Shown in pieces: positions 25,249 to 33,634 of a DNA stretch of 64,000 nt. How positions within the stretch are numbered: the first letter of the stretch is position 1; each line of letters starts with the position of its first letter. Below the pieces are notes generated by a model. The model had not been told where the DNA came from, made no database searches, and saw only the letters and a list, made by a program, of their open reading frames with translations. The translations under genes were made by a program, and so were the position numbers. Location: assembly GCA_963711035.1 (NCBI GenBank), contig CAVQCN010000004.1:1-64000 (forward strand), written 5' to 3'. The DNA is from WHTK01 sp963711035 (GTDB lineage: Bacteria > Chloroflexota > Dehalococcoidia > DSTF01 > WHTK01).

Positions 25249-25461
25249 CTAGGCAGCTGAGCGGCCGTTGCGGCGTTCGCGCTGCTCCTCCTGGCGGCGG
25301 CGGCGCCAGGCAGTCAGCGAGACGACCTCCCCGCTCTCCAGCATGGCACGCGTCTCCGCCACGAAGGTCTCGGAGGGCTGGACATCCTTGGGCAGCGGCT
25401 GCAGCAGACAGATCACGTCCGCGAAAGTTTCCTCATCGTTCTCAAAACAGCGTTCGTTCAT
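25249..25461 (-). CDS. Small hypothetical protein, 70 residues
   Basis: An open frame with MNERCFENDEETFADVICLLQP at its start and a basic Arg-rich tail RRRRQEEQRERRNGRSAA. The acidic first half and basic second half, and a good upstream spacing with a GGAGAAG-like purine stretch ahead of the ATG, make it plausible. The layout (DVQPSETFVAETRAMLES) resembles small proteins sometimes paired with sigma factors, but none is adjacent. No family is claimed. Confidence 0.5.
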   Translation of the reverse strand: MNERCFENDEETFADVICLLQPLPKDVQPSETFVAETRAMLESGEVVSLTAWRRRRQEEQRERRNGRSAA

Positions 25462-25679
25462 GGAGGCTTCTCCTGCTGGCCGGGTCGCTCAGCCTGCACT
25501 ACGGTCCTTCCCTCTAAGTCTCGTCCAAGTGAACGAAAACTTTGCCTCCTTGCTCATAGGATCAACGAATAGAGGCGAACTTTCGTTACAGTCCAAGCGA
25601 ACCTTTGGCAAGGCTGGAACTGTGGCAGGAGGCGTAGAATCGGGCCGTTATCGATGTCAGAAGCAGACGGGAGATCCAC

Positions 25680-26069
25680 ATGGTCGAGATTGGCAAGCCG
25701 CTCCGCATTCACCACATCTATACTGGCGCCGACGGCAAGAGCCGTATGGAAGAGATCGATGTTCCGATGGAGGCGATCGGTGCGCGCGGCGCCGTGTCGC
25801 AGCTGCTGGCCGGCACCGGCGTGATCTTTCGCATGATGCCTCCCGACATGGACGCCGACTGGCACCAGGCGCCACGACGCCAGCTCATCGCCAACCTTGC
25901 CGGCGAGGGCGAGCTCGAGACCGGCGACGGCCAGGTGCTGCACATCAAGCCCGGCGTCATCGAGTTTCTCGAAGACACGACGGGGCAGGGACACAAGACG
26001 CGCGGGCGAGGCACCGAGACGCGCCTTTGCGTCTTCCTGCCGCTCGACGACGACACCAAGCTGGGCTGA
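25680..26069 (+). CDS. Cupin-domain protein
   Basis: A 129-residue single-domain cupin: DWHQAPRRQLIANLAGEGEL is cupin motif 1 with a candidate metal-binding His, followed by the GDGQVLHIKPGVIEFLEDTTGQGHKT strand set of motif 2. Cupins of this type bind a metal and act on or sense small molecules; the substrate is not evident. It is transcribed alone, convergent with the patatin gene, and preceded by a 218-base gap. Confidence 0.75.
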   Translation: MVEIGKPLRIHHIYTGADGKSRMEEIDVPMEAIGARGAVSQLLAGTGVIFRMMPPDMDADWHQAPRRQLIANLAGEGELETGDGQVLHIKPGVIEFLEDTTGQGHKTRGRGTETRLCVFLPLDDDTKLG

Positions 26070-26195
26070 ACGCGTCTGCGACCGGATTCCGTGCGACGGA
26101 GTACCATGATCTTCGCTCGGGAGGCGGCTCTTGGCGCATGGATGCGCTAACCCGCAGGGCAACGGCAAGGATGCCGGAGACGCCTCCCGGCAACG

Positions 26196-27419
26196 CTACC
26201 CGCGGCCGAGCAGCCGCCGCTTGTGACTCTCCGCCATCGCGACGCGCACCCGGTCCTCGTCCAGCCACTGCGGATACGGCACCTGGAACGGCGCCTGCCG
26301 GCGGATGAGCTGCGACGCGTGCCTCTGGACCGCTGCCTGGGCCATGATGTAGCCGTGGTTCTCGAGCACGGCCTGCTCGGCTTCGCTGAAGGCATCGAGG
26401 TCGGTGCGTACTTCCGAAACCACGGCGTCCACCAGGCTTTCGCTATAACCGCCTTCCTGGCCGTAGTGCGAGGCGGTGCTGCCGATGCCCCAGTACGTCC
26501 CCTGCATGTCGCCGTCGATGAAGCCGGCGATGAGCCAGCGTTTGCGAATCGCGCCCGCCTGCTCGCCGATTACCGCGGTATAGCGTTGCAGCTGCCAGAA
26601 GACACCGCGGTCGGGGCCGGCATCGAAGGTAGCGCCGCCGTCCGAGACGAGCAGCACGCGATGGTCCTTCCACACCGGCTCCAGCCCCATGTTGTCGTAA
26701 ACGCCGCCGTCGCTAAGCGAGAGGCGACGCACGATGTCGTCGCGCGTCTTGCCGGCCGGCGCCCTGCCGCCGGTGAGCTGCGAAGGCTCGATGCCGAGCT
26801 TGAGCGGCGCAAACACGGGCGGGAAGCAGGACGAGGCTGCGACCGCCGTCGCCAGCGGCCAGGACGGGTTGCGGACGTAGCCAACCTGGTAATCGCCAGA
26901 CCGCTCGCGCTCGAAGGTCCAGTTGACAGCGTACGAAAGGTCCGTCGCGCAGAAGACGAAGCGCGGCTGCTGCGGCAGTTGGCTCAGCGTCCGCCCGCTC
27001 ACGTCACGGCGATAGCGCGACACCAGTGCTTGCACCGCCGTCTGCCGGCGCAGCCAGTTCCACGGCAGCAGCCGTCGCAGAACGGGACCGGTGCGGATGT
27101 TGCTCGCCGTGAAGCGCTTCACCGGCGCTACGACCTGCTCGACAAAGCGCGGCGCCGTTTCTCCTTCGGCGGGCCACGGAGCGAGCCGGTCCGCCAGAAA
27201 CGCCGCCACGATGCTGCCGCCTGACACGGAGGAAACCGTCTCGACCTGCGAGAGCACGCCGAGCTCGTTCAGGCGTCTCAGCGCGCCGAGGTGAAACAGC
27301 GCTGCCCGGAAGCCTCCGCCGGACAGCGCCAGGGCGACGCCATGCCGCTTGCTACTGCCCCGAGCCAGATAGCGCTCGGCGGCAAGTAAGGTGCTGGTGG
27401 TTTCTGGATCCGGTTGCAC
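26196..27419 (-). CDS. Patatin-like phospholipase
   Basis: A 407-residue acyl hydrolase. The oxyanion loop is LALSGGGFRAALFHLGAL; the nucleophile Ser is in SSVSGGSIVAAFLA; the catalytic Asp of the dyad is in LSDGGVYDNMGLEP. These three blocks in this order are the patatin fold. No signal peptide is seen, so it acts in the cytoplasm or at the membrane face on phospholipids. A Ser/Arg-rich start precedes the domain. It is a single gene with no related neighbour, so its trigger is unknown. Confidence 0.88.
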   Translation of the reverse strand: MQPDPETTSTLLAAERYLARGSSKRHGVALALSGGGFRAALFHLGALRRLNELGVLSQVETVSSVSGGSIVAAFLADRLAPWPAEGETAPRFVEQVVAPVKRFTASNIRTGPVLRRLLPWNWLRRQTAVQALVSRYRRDVSGRTLSQLPQQPRFVFCATDLSYAVNWTFERERSGDYQVGYVRNPSWPLATAVAASSCFPPVFAPLKLGIEPSQLTGGRAPAGKTRDDIVRRLSLSDGGVYDNMGLEPVWKDHRVLLVSDGGATFDAGPDRGVFWQLQRYTAVIGEQAGAIRKRWLIAGFIDGDMQGTYWGIGSTASHYGQEGGYSESLVDAVVSEVRTDLDAFSEAEQAVLENHGYIMAQAAVQRHASQLIRRQAPFQVPYPQWLDEDRVRVAMAESHKRRLLGRG

Positions 27420-27484
27420 GGCGCGATCATAGCGACGCCTGACGAGTGCAGATCAGATCGCTGACACGGGCCTTCGAAGCCTCG

Positions 27485-28073
27485 TTAGTCCTCGATTTCG
27501 CCCCTGAGCAGACGGCTGGTCGCAACGTTGATGATGTGGATCGTTCGGTCGGGGCTGAACTGCTCCGGATCGAGTGTGCTCAAGACTCCGATACCAAAGT
27601 AGATGGAGTGGATGATGTCGGCCATCACCTCGGGATCGATCTTGGCGTCGGCGTCGCCGTCTTCCACCGCCTGGCGAACATCGTCGCGGAAGCGGCTGCG
27701 GCCCTCCCTCGACATCTCGACATGGCTCTGGCGCAGCTCCTCGGAGCGAGTGGCGGCCGCCTGAAACTCCATGTAGTACGGCCAGGATGGAACCTCCGGA
27801 TCGCGATTGCGTACGCGCGACTCGAACCGCGCCAGCAGACGCTTGATACCGGGCTTGAGAGCTAGTTATGGCAAGGAATTTTGTCGTGCCGTAGCGGAGC
27901 GTCTCCGCAATGAGCTCGTTCTTGCTGCGGTAGTAGTGCGTGATCATGCCGGTAGTGGCGCCGGCACGCTGGGCCACCTTGCGCAGGCTGGCGCCCTGGA
28001 TGCCCTCTTCGACGACACAGCGCGCCATGGCACGCAGGACCCGTTCGCGGCGCTCTGCGGAAAGCTCGGCCAT
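27485..28073 (-). pseudogene. TetR-family regulator, frameshifted
   Basis: The N-terminal HTH is complete from ATG 28073: MAELSAERRERVLRAMARC...GASLRKVAQRAGATTGMITHYYRSKNELI. About 60 residues in, the frame goes wrong after KFLAI, near 27860-27870, where one extra base would need removing to reach KPGIKRLLARFESR. The ligand domain continues in the next frame to 27485 (ATRSEELRQSHVEMS...IHIINVATSRLLRGEIED). It looks like one gene of about 195 residues broken by one indel. Nearby targets are not obvious; the MetE-like gene is divergent to it at 28532. Confidence 0.75.
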
Positions 28074-28269
28074 CTGCGTATCTCCTCCCGGCACTGGCAA
28101 TCGACCCCGAACGCTACTCCGACTGCACCTCGTGGTCATAATGGCGCAAACGACTACGCCGTATCAATTGTGATGCCAGCAACAAACCTGAGCAACGTAG
28201 GCGAACAACAACCCCCCGAGCGCGCCCTTGTGTTCGTACCTCACACCCGACCGCGGCAGAAAAGACGAC

Positions 28270-28298
28270 ACCCACGGCCAGGCCGTGGGTGTTTGTTT
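28270..28298. terminator. Strong hairpin with T-rich flank, no clear upstream gene
   Basis: An 11-bp perfect stem CACCCACGGCC/GGCCGTGGGTG with a 1-base loop is followed on the plus strand by TTTGTTT; on the minus strand the hairpin is followed by TCGTCTTTT. It could terminate in either direction. No plus-strand gene ends before it, which raises the chance of a short unannotated transcript. Confidence 0.6.
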
Positions 28299-28375
28299 CC
28301 GGAACCAAGAACTCTTTCCTAAATTTTTGGCCTATGACTCCATAGGAAATGTCACTAACCGCTTGCGCAGCTGCG

Positions 28376-28381
28376 TATAAT
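28376..28381 (+). promoter_or_regulatory. Probable -10 box of the MetE-like gene
   Basis: A perfect TATAAT with no good TTGACA at the usual distance (only GTCACT-like bases around 28352-28358). It sits 151 bases before the start codon and just in front of the two-hairpin leader, so transcripts would begin near 28388. Confidence 0.55.
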
Positions 28382-28388
28382 CTGTTTA

Positions 28389-28470
28389 CTGCACCTCTGG
28401 TCCCAGTAGCAGCGGTGCAGGCTCCCCTAAGGGACGGATTCGAAGCTCCACTCGATCCGTCCCATTTTCT
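28389..28470 (+). promoter_or_regulatory. Possible attenuator/riboswitch-like leader of the MetE-like gene
   Basis: Hairpin 1 has arms CTGCACC (28389-28395) and GGTGCAG (28414-28420). Hairpin 2 is a terminator: GGGACGGAT (28431-28439) with ATCCGTCCC (28455-28463), followed by ATTTTCT. The GTCCC at 28400-28404, in the loop of hairpin 1, can also pair with GGGAC at 28431-28435, so an antiterminator would exclude the terminator. I recognise no known riboswitch class; the ligand or sensing mechanism is open. Confidence 0.45.
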
Positions 28471-28531
28471 ATACGCCGCGCGGCCCGCTCTGGATTCAAC
28501 GACGAGCCGCGCCTGCGAGAGGCACATCACT

Positions 28532-29623
28532 ATGACAGCTCGTTATCGCGCCGATCACCTCGGCAGCCTGCTGCGCCCCAACGAACTGCTGACCGCGCGG
28601 TCGAATCCGAACGCCACGCCCGCCGAACTCAAGGCGCTCGAGGACGGCTACATCCTCGAGGCGCTCGCCGCTCAGCAGGACGCCGGGCTGACGATCTTCA
28701 GCGACGGGGAGCTGCGCCGGCTCAACTTCATGAGCGACTTCAACGACTCCGTCGAAGGTCTGGACTCCGGCGAGGCGGTAGGCCGCTCCTGGCAGGGCCA
28801 GGCCGGTAACGTCAGCCGCGTCGCCGGAGTCGCCGTGGCCAAGATTCGCGCCAAGAAGCGCATGACGCTGCAGGAGGCCGAATTCCTGCGCCAGCACAGT
28901 CCCGGCGACTTCAAAATCACGCTACCCAGCGCCAACCAGTTCCCGGCCATCTCCTTCAAGCGCGGCATCAGCGACGAGGCCTACGCCAACCCCTCTGAGC
29001 TGCTCTGGGACGCCGTCCCGGTGATCAAAGCCGAGGTCGAGGCGCTTGCTACCGAACGCGTGTCCTACATCCAGATCGACGCGCCGCGCTACAGCTACTA
29101 CATCGACCCAAAGTGGCGCGACTACGTGCGCAACGAGATGGGGATGGACCCGGACGCCGCCCTGGATGAGGCGATCCGCGCCGACAACGCCTGCATCGAG
29201 AACGTCGTGGGTGGAGGCAGCCTCATCGCCATCCACCTTTGCCGCGGTAACAACCGCAGTCAGTGGTACGCCGAAGGCGGCTACGATGCCATCGCCGAGA
29301 AGGTGTTCGGCGGCCTCAACGTGGACGCGTTCCTGCTGGAGTACGACACGGAACGCTCCGGCGGCTTCGAGCCGCTGCGCTACGTACCACGCGGCAAGAC
29401 CGTCGTCCTCGGACTGGTCAGCACCAAGATGCCGGAGATGGAGTCGAAGGACGAGCTGCGCCGCCGCATCGACGAGGCTGCCCGCTACGTCGACATGGAC
29501 GATCTGGCGCTGAGTCCGCAATGCGGCTTCGCATCGACAATGGAGGGCAACCTGATCAGCCCGGAGGAGCAGTGGCAGAAGCTGCGACTCGTCGTGGAGA
29601 CGGCACACGAGGTCTGGTCCTAG
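28532..29623 (+). CDS. MetE-like (cobalamin-independent) methionine synthase family protein
   Basis: A 363-residue protein homologous to the C-terminal catalytic domain of MetE (COG0620). Zinc ligands are recognisable: His and Cys in AIHLCRGNNRSQW, Glu in LLEYDTERSGG, and Cys in LSPQCGFAST. The start is at ATG 28532 (MTARYRADHLGS); upstream in-frame sequence is leader. It lacks the N-terminal half of full-length MetE, like the core-MetE/methyltransferase paralogs whose methyl donor is often unknown. It may be regulated by the leader structure. The rightward gene ends convergent with the Rieske gene, overlapping by 4 bases. Confidence 0.82.
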   Translation: MTARYRADHLGSLLRPNELLTARSNPNATPAELKALEDGYILEALAAQQDAGLTIFSDGELRRLNFMSDFNDSVEGLDSGEAVGRSWQGQAGNVSRVAGVAVAKIRAKKRMTLQEAEFLRQHSPGDFKITLPSANQFPAISFKRGISDEAYANPSELLWDAVPVIKAEVEALATERVSYIQIDAPRYSYYIDPKWRDYVRNEMGMDPDAALDEAIRADNACIENVVGGGSLIAIHLCRGNNRSQWYAEGGYDAIAEKVFGGLNVDAFLLEYDTERSGGFEPLRYVPRGKTVVLGLVSTKMPEMESKDELRRRIDEAARYVDMDDLALSPQCGFASTMEGNLISPEEQWQKLRLVVETAHEVWS

Positions 29624-29946
29624 TCCAAACGCGGCCCCACCAGCACGTCGTCGCCCTCGATGCGCACGGCAAACACGTCAATTGGCTGATCGGCCGGCGG
29701 CTCCAGGACGGCACCGGTGAGCAGGCTGAAGCGGCTCTCGTGCACCGGACACTGCACCTGGCGCTCGGCCGTGAGCAGCTCGCCTTGGCTCAGCCAGGTG
29801 TAGAAGTGCGTGCAGACGTTGCTTACGGCATGGAAGGCGCCATCGATCCGGGCCAGGCAGACCTCGACGTCTCCCGCCACGACGCCGATCATGCCGCCCT
29901 CCGGCACCTCGGCCACACTCGCCACGCGCACGAATCGGTCGAGCAT
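29620..29946 (-). CDS. Rieske-type ferredoxin
   Basis: From ATG 29946 the protein is 108 residues: VCTHFYTWLSQGEL carries the Cys-x-His and QCPVHESRFSLLTG the Cys-x-x-His that hold a [2Fe-2S] cluster. It is a soluble single-domain Rieske ferredoxin (NirD/BphA3-like) that passes electrons to an oxygenase or reductase. The open frame continues upstream to 30174, but that part has no similarity. No partner enzyme is adjacent. The 3' end overlaps the convergent MetE-like gene. Confidence 0.88.
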   Translation of the reverse strand: MLDRFVRVASVAEVPEGGMIGVVAGDVEVCLARIDGAFHAVSNVCTHFYTWLSQGELLTAERQVQCPVHESRFSLLTGAVLEPPADQPIDVFAVRIEGDDVLVGPRLD

Positions 29947-29958
29947 TGCAGGCCCCCT

Positions 29959-29990
29959 GTCATTCTGAGCCGCCAGGCGAAGAATCTCCC
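29959..29990. repeat. Dispersed intergenic repeat, family R1, copy 2
   Basis: The reverse complement of this stretch is GGGAGATTCTTCGCCTGG then CGGCTCAGAATGAC, matching 22687-22717 with one inserted base. It lies just upstream of the Rieske gene start. Confidence 0.7.
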
Positions 29991-30161
29991 CCGGCACAAA
30001 GCCCGAGAGCAGAGTACCAAGGTACGTAATACGCATTCGCAAACGACGGCCTGACCGAATGCCCGCGCGGGGCAAAGCGTCGATTCGTGGCGGCGGTACC
30101 TGCGCTCGCGCAGGGTCGAATGGCAATTGCGAGCGCGCTCCTGAAGTGGCATTCTCCAACT

Positions 30162-31031
30162 GTGAACGAGACAAGCAAAGAGATCACCCTGGAAAGCCTG
30201 CGGGCGGCTCGTGAGGGCCAGCCCATCGTCGTGGCCACCGTGGTCGGCGCTCCTGAAGACGCGCCGGTGACGGAAGGCACCAAGATGCTGGTGCGCAAGG
30301 ACGGCACCAGGCTTGGCACCCTGAACTCAGCTGAGCTGGACGACGCCATCGCCGAGGACTGCCTCGCGGCGCTCAACGAGTTCCCTCGCCGCGTTGTACA
30401 GGCGATGTACTACCGGCCCGAGGGCAACCGCATACACCGTCTGGAGGCGCGGGAAGGTCCCGGCGCCTACGAAATCATGGTCGAGATCATCGAGGCGCCC
30501 GTTTCGCTGCTGGTCGTCGGCGGCGGCCACATCGGCTTGTCGCTCGCGACGGTCGGCGCCCACGTCGGCTTCTCTGTCTCCGTACTGGACGATCGCGAGA
30601 TGTACGCCAATCCCGAACGCTTCCCGATGGCCGACCACGTGCTGTGCGGCGACATCCAGGAGGAGCTGGACAAGTTCCCGATCCACTCGAATACGTACAT
30701 CGTCATGGTGAGTCGCGGCCACAAGCAGGACGAGATTGCCCTGCGCGCCGTCCTCAACCGCGGCGCCCGCTACGTGGGCATGATCGGCAGCAAGCGCCGC
30801 GTCTCGACCGTTCTGCGCCACATGTACGAGGAGGGGTTCCCTCTCGACGTGCTCGAGGACGTTTACACGCCGATCGGCTTCGACATCGGCGCCGAAACGC
30901 CGGAGGAGATCGCTGTTTCGATCATGGCCGAGATCATCATGGTGCACCGCGGTGGTACCGGGCGGCAGATGCGCATCGGCCGGCCCAAGATTGGCGAACC
31001 GGTGGAACTGGAGCCGGAAGCCGCTACGTAA
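30162..31031 (+). CDS. XdhC/CoxI-family protein
   Basis: The C-terminal Rossmann domain has LLVVGGGHIGLSLATVGAHVGFSVSVLDD, followed by YIVMVSRGHKQDEIALRAVL and GYMIGSKRRV-like sequence (YVGMIGSKRRVST), the signature of XdhC. The N-terminal part (LRAAREGQPIVVATVVGAPEDAPV) is the XdhC_CoxI domain. Such proteins protect and deliver molybdenum cofactor (often sulfurated) to xanthine or CO dehydrogenase-type enzymes. A GTG at 30162 is the likely start (289 residues); the longer ATG frame from 30087 has no similarity. No molybdoenzyme lies nearby, so its client is elsewhere. Confidence 0.85.
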   Translation: MNETSKEITLESLRAAREGQPIVVATVVGAPEDAPVTEGTKMLVRKDGTRLGTLNSAELDDAIAEDCLAALNEFPRRVVQAMYYRPEGNRIHRLEAREGPGAYEIMVEIIEAPVSLLVVGGGHIGLSLATVGAHVGFSVSVLDDREMYANPERFPMADHVLCGDIQEELDKFPIHSNTYIVMVSRGHKQDEIALRAVLNRGARYVGMIGSKRRVSTVLRHMYEEGFPLDVLEDVYTPIGFDIGAETPEEIAVSIMAEIIMVHRGGTGRQMRIGRPKIGEPVELEPEAAT

Positions 31032-31053
31032 TCGTCGAACCAGGGCGAACCGA

Positions 31054-31668
31054 ATGAGCAAGATCGTGGCGATCGAGCACCTGACGCTCGACGGCGTCAT
31101 ACAAGGGCCGGCACGGTCCGACGAGGATACGCGCGACGGCTTCGATCTCGGCGGTTGGGCAGTGGAGACCGCCAGCCATCCAGATGTGCAAAGCGCGGTC
31201 GGAGCACGGATGGGCAGCGGCTGGTCCCTGCTTCTTGGCCGCATTACCTACGAAGACCTCTACGGCTTCTGGCCCAATCAGCCGCCCAACCCGATGACTG
31301 ACGCGCTCAACCGCGTCGAAAAGTTCGTAGTCTCCACGACCGCACACGATCTGCCCTGGCAAAACTCGACATTGCTGACCGGCGACGCCATGGACGCCAT
31401 CGTCAAGCTGAAGCAGAAGCATGACAAGACCCTCGTCATCTTCGGCAGCGCCACACTGGTCCTGTCACTCATGCGACACAACCTTGTAGACGAATTCGTG
31501 CTGGCAGTTCACCCCCTGGTGCTCGGCCGGGGTCGCCGCCTGTTCCCAGAAGACACGACGCAGACAAACCTGCACCTCGTGGACAACGTGACGATCGCCA
31601 ACGGCGTCATCGTGGCCATCTACCAGCCAGTGACGGGCCCTGAACCTGCCAGTCGGACCGGACAATGA
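31054..31668 (+). CDS. Dihydrofolate reductase/RibD C-terminal-like protein
   Basis: The protein starts at ATG 31054 (MSKIVAIEHLTLDGVIQGP) and is 204 residues. LLLGRITYEDLYGFWP, FVVSTTAHDLPWQN and LVIFGSATLVLSLMRHNLVDEFVLAVHPLVLGRGRRLF are the blocks of the RibD_C/DHFR-like reductase family. Members of this small family commonly lack a defined substrate. It sits 22 bases downstream of XdhC and is likely cotranscribed, but a functional link is only inference. Confidence 0.85.
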   Translation: MSKIVAIEHLTLDGVIQGPARSDEDTRDGFDLGGWAVETASHPDVQSAVGARMGSGWSLLLGRITYEDLYGFWPNQPPNPMTDALNRVEKFVVSTTAHDLPWQNSTLLTGDAMDAIVKLKQKHDKTLVIFGSATLVLSLMRHNLVDEFVLAVHPLVLGRGRRLFPEDTTQTNLHLVDNVTIANGVIVAIYQPVTGPEPASRTGQ

Positions 31669-31691
31669 ACCCTCCGTAAGCCGGCGCGTAT

Positions 31692-31720
31692 TTGCTCCTG
31701 AAGGCATCGCTTTCTATAAT
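31692..31720 (+). promoter_or_regulatory. Promoter of the transketolase pair
   Basis: TTGCTC (31692-31697) and TATAAT (31715-31720) with a 17-base spacer, a good sigma-70-type match, 34 bases before the transketolase start. Confidence 0.7.
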
Positions 31721-31753
31721 TCTGCTCTACGACCGACCCTGGCCTAGAACAGT

Positions 31754-32596
31754 TTGCGGGGCAGCATCCTGACTCTCTTCCAGCCGTACTCAGACGATCA
31801 GATCGCCGATGCAGCGCGGCGTGCCCGGCGCAACATCATCACGATGGTGCACGCCGCCCAGAGCGGCCATCCCGGCGGCTCACTCTCGTCGGTCGAGATC
31901 CTGGCGGCGCTGTACCTGCGCCTGCTGCGCCACGATCCCGCCAACCCGACCTGGGCCGACCGCGACCGCTTCGTCCTGAGCAAGGCACACTGTGCGCCCG
32001 TCCTCTACGCCTTCCTGGCCGAGTGCGGCTACATCCCCTTCGAGGAGCTGATGACCTTCCGCAAGCTCAACAGCCGCCTGCAGGGACACAGCAAGATGAA
32101 CAGCGTGCCGGGCGTCGAGATGTCCGGCGGCTCGCTGGGGCAAGGCCTCTCGTTCTCGATCGGCCAGGCGCTGGCCGCGCGCCTCGACGGCCGCGACTAC
32201 CGCACCTACTGCCTGCTGGGCGATGGCGAGCAGGACGAGGGCCAGATATGGGAAGCTGCCATGGCCGCCGCGCACTACCACCTCGACAACCTGACGGCGA
32301 TCGTCGACCGCAACGGCGTGGAGAACGACGGCTTCGTGAAGGACATCATGGACCAGGAGCCGCTCGCCGATAAGTGGCGCGCCTTTGGCTGGCACGTCAG
32401 CGAGGTCGACGGCCACGACGAGGCGGCGGTGCTCGCGGCCATCCAGAAGACGAAGTCGGTCACGGGCCAACCCAGCGTGATCATCGCCTACACCGTGAAG
32501 GGCAAAGGAGTCTCCTTCATGGAGAACTCGGCCGCTTGGCACGGCAAGGCGCCCAACGACGAGGAACGCGACCGAGCACTGGCGGAGATCGGCTGA
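31754..32596 (+). CDS. tktA: Transketolase, N-terminal (ThDP-binding) subunit
   Basis: Transketolase moves two-carbon units in the pentose phosphate pathway. This 280-residue half holds the thiamine-diphosphate motif GDGEQDEGQIWEAA...NLTAIVDRNG (GDG to N), plus SGHPGGSLSSVE and the RDRFVLSKAHCAP catalytic region. TTG at 31754 is the only frame start close to the promoter; a GTG or internal start is possible. It overlaps its partner (TGATG at 32594-32598). Split transketolases occur in several bacterial and archaeal groups and assemble as heterotetramers. Confidence 0.9.
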   Translation: MRGSILTLFQPYSDDQIADAARRARRNIITMVHAAQSGHPGGSLSSVEILAALYLRLLRHDPANPTWADRDRFVLSKAHCAPVLYAFLAECGYIPFEELMTFRKLNSRLQGHSKMNSVPGVEMSGGSLGQGLSFSIGQALAARLDGRDYRTYCLLGDGEQDEGQIWEAAMAAAHYHLDNLTAIVDRNGVENDGFVKDIMDQEPLADKWRAFGWHVSEVDGHDEAAVLAAIQKTKSVTGQPSVIIAYTVKGKGVSFMENSAAWHGKAPNDEERDRALAEIG

Positions 32597-33549
32597 TGAC
32601 GACGACCCAGCAACCACCCGCGGCGACCCGAGAGGCTTTTGGCCCCACCCTGATCAAGCTGTTCGAGTCCGGCATCGACATCGCCGTCGTGGACGCCGAT
32701 CTCGGCGCCTCGACCACGGCAAAGGCCTTCGGCGACAAGTACCCGGAGCGCTTCTTCACCCTCGGGCCGGCGGAGCAGAACATGATCGGCATCGCGGCCG
32801 GTCTGGCGGCAGCGGGCAAGGTTGCCTTCGCCAGCACCTTCGCCGTGTTCATGCCGGGCCACTGCTACGACCAGATCCGCATCAGCATCGCGCAGCCCAA
32901 CCTCAACGTGAAGCTGTTCGCCAGTCACGGCGGCATCACGCCCGGCGAGGACGGCATCTCCGCCCAGGCGATCGAAGACCTGGCGCTGATGTCCTCGCTG
33001 CTCAACTTCAACGTCGTCGTCCCGGCGGACGTGGTCGAGACCGCATCCGCCGTCGAAGTGGCGGCGCGCACAGATGGCCCCTTCTACATCCGCGCCGGCC
33101 GCCCCAAGGTGCCGGTGATCTACGAGCCCGGCCATAAGTTCACGCTGGGCAAGGCCGACCTGTTGCGGCCCGGCGGCGACGTCACAATCGTCGCGAGCGG
33201 CGTGATGGTCGTGGCCGCTCTCCAAGCGGCGCAGACGTTGTCGACAAAGGGCATCGACGCACGCGTGCTGAACTTCTCGACCTGGCGGCCGCTCGACGCC
33301 GAAGCGCTCGAGAGCGCCGCGCGGGAGACCGGCGCCGTCGTCACGGCCGAGGAGCACCTCGTGCACTGCGGACTCGGCGCCATGGTGGCGCAGCACCTCG
33401 CCGGCACCGTGCCGGTGCCGATGGGCTTCGTCGGCATGAAGAACCGCTACGCCGAGTCCGGCAAGTGGAACGAGCTGCTGGAGAAGTACGGCCTCAGCGC
33501 CGCCGACATCGTCCGCGAGGCTGAAGCGGCCGTAGCGCGCAAGGCGTAG
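32596..33549 (+). CDS. tktB: Transketolase, C-terminal subunit
   Basis: The true start is the ATG at 32596, overlapping the stop of the first subunit; a longer in-frame reading upstream is antisense noise. The 317-residue protein has EQNMIGIAAGLAAAGKVAFASTFAVF (pyrimidine-binding domain with the catalytic Glu), SHGGITPGEDGIS, and the C-terminal domain ARVLNFSTWRPLDAEAL...VTAEEHLVHCGLGAMVA. It completes the two-subunit enzyme, with the ThDP-binding site at the interface. Confidence 0.93.
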   Translation: MTTTQQPPAATREAFGPTLIKLFESGIDIAVVDADLGASTTAKAFGDKYPERFFTLGPAEQNMIGIAAGLAAAGKVAFASTFAVFMPGHCYDQIRISIAQPNLNVKLFASHGGITPGEDGISAQAIEDLALMSSLLNFNVVVPADVVETASAVEVAARTDGPFYIRAGRPKVPVIYEPGHKFTLGKADLLRPGGDVTIVASGVMVVAALQAAQTLSTKGIDARVLNFSTWRPLDAEALESAARETGAVVTAEEHLVHCGLGAMVAQHLAGTVPVPMGFVGMKNRYAESGKWNELLEKYGLSAADIVREAEAAVARKA

Positions 33550-33592
33550 CGAGCCGCCAGCCTTTCAGCACTCAGCCATCAGGAGTAAGCAC

Positions 33593-33620
33593 GTAGGGAC
33601 GCAGCTTCAGCTCCGCCCTA
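33593..33620. repeat. Hairpin repeat, family R3, copy 1
   Basis: GTAGGGACGCAGCT, a TC spacer and AGCTCCGCCCTA form an imperfect stem. It recurs at 38778-38807 with nearly the same arms, both times just past a plus-strand gene end, so it may act as a transcription-end or dispersed repeat element. Confidence 0.6.
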
Positions 33621-33634
33621 AAGATGCCCCGTCC

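Larger units (their letters stand above)
28074..28531. other. Long intergenic region between the TetR gene and the MetE-like gene
   Basis: No coding frame with support. It holds, from left to right, a strong hairpin with T-run (28270-28298), a short inverted repeat CCTATG/CATAGG (28331-28346), a TATAAT box (28376-28381), and a leader with two mutually exclusive hairpins (28389-28470) before the MetE-like start. These are treated as separate features. Confidence 0.7.
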
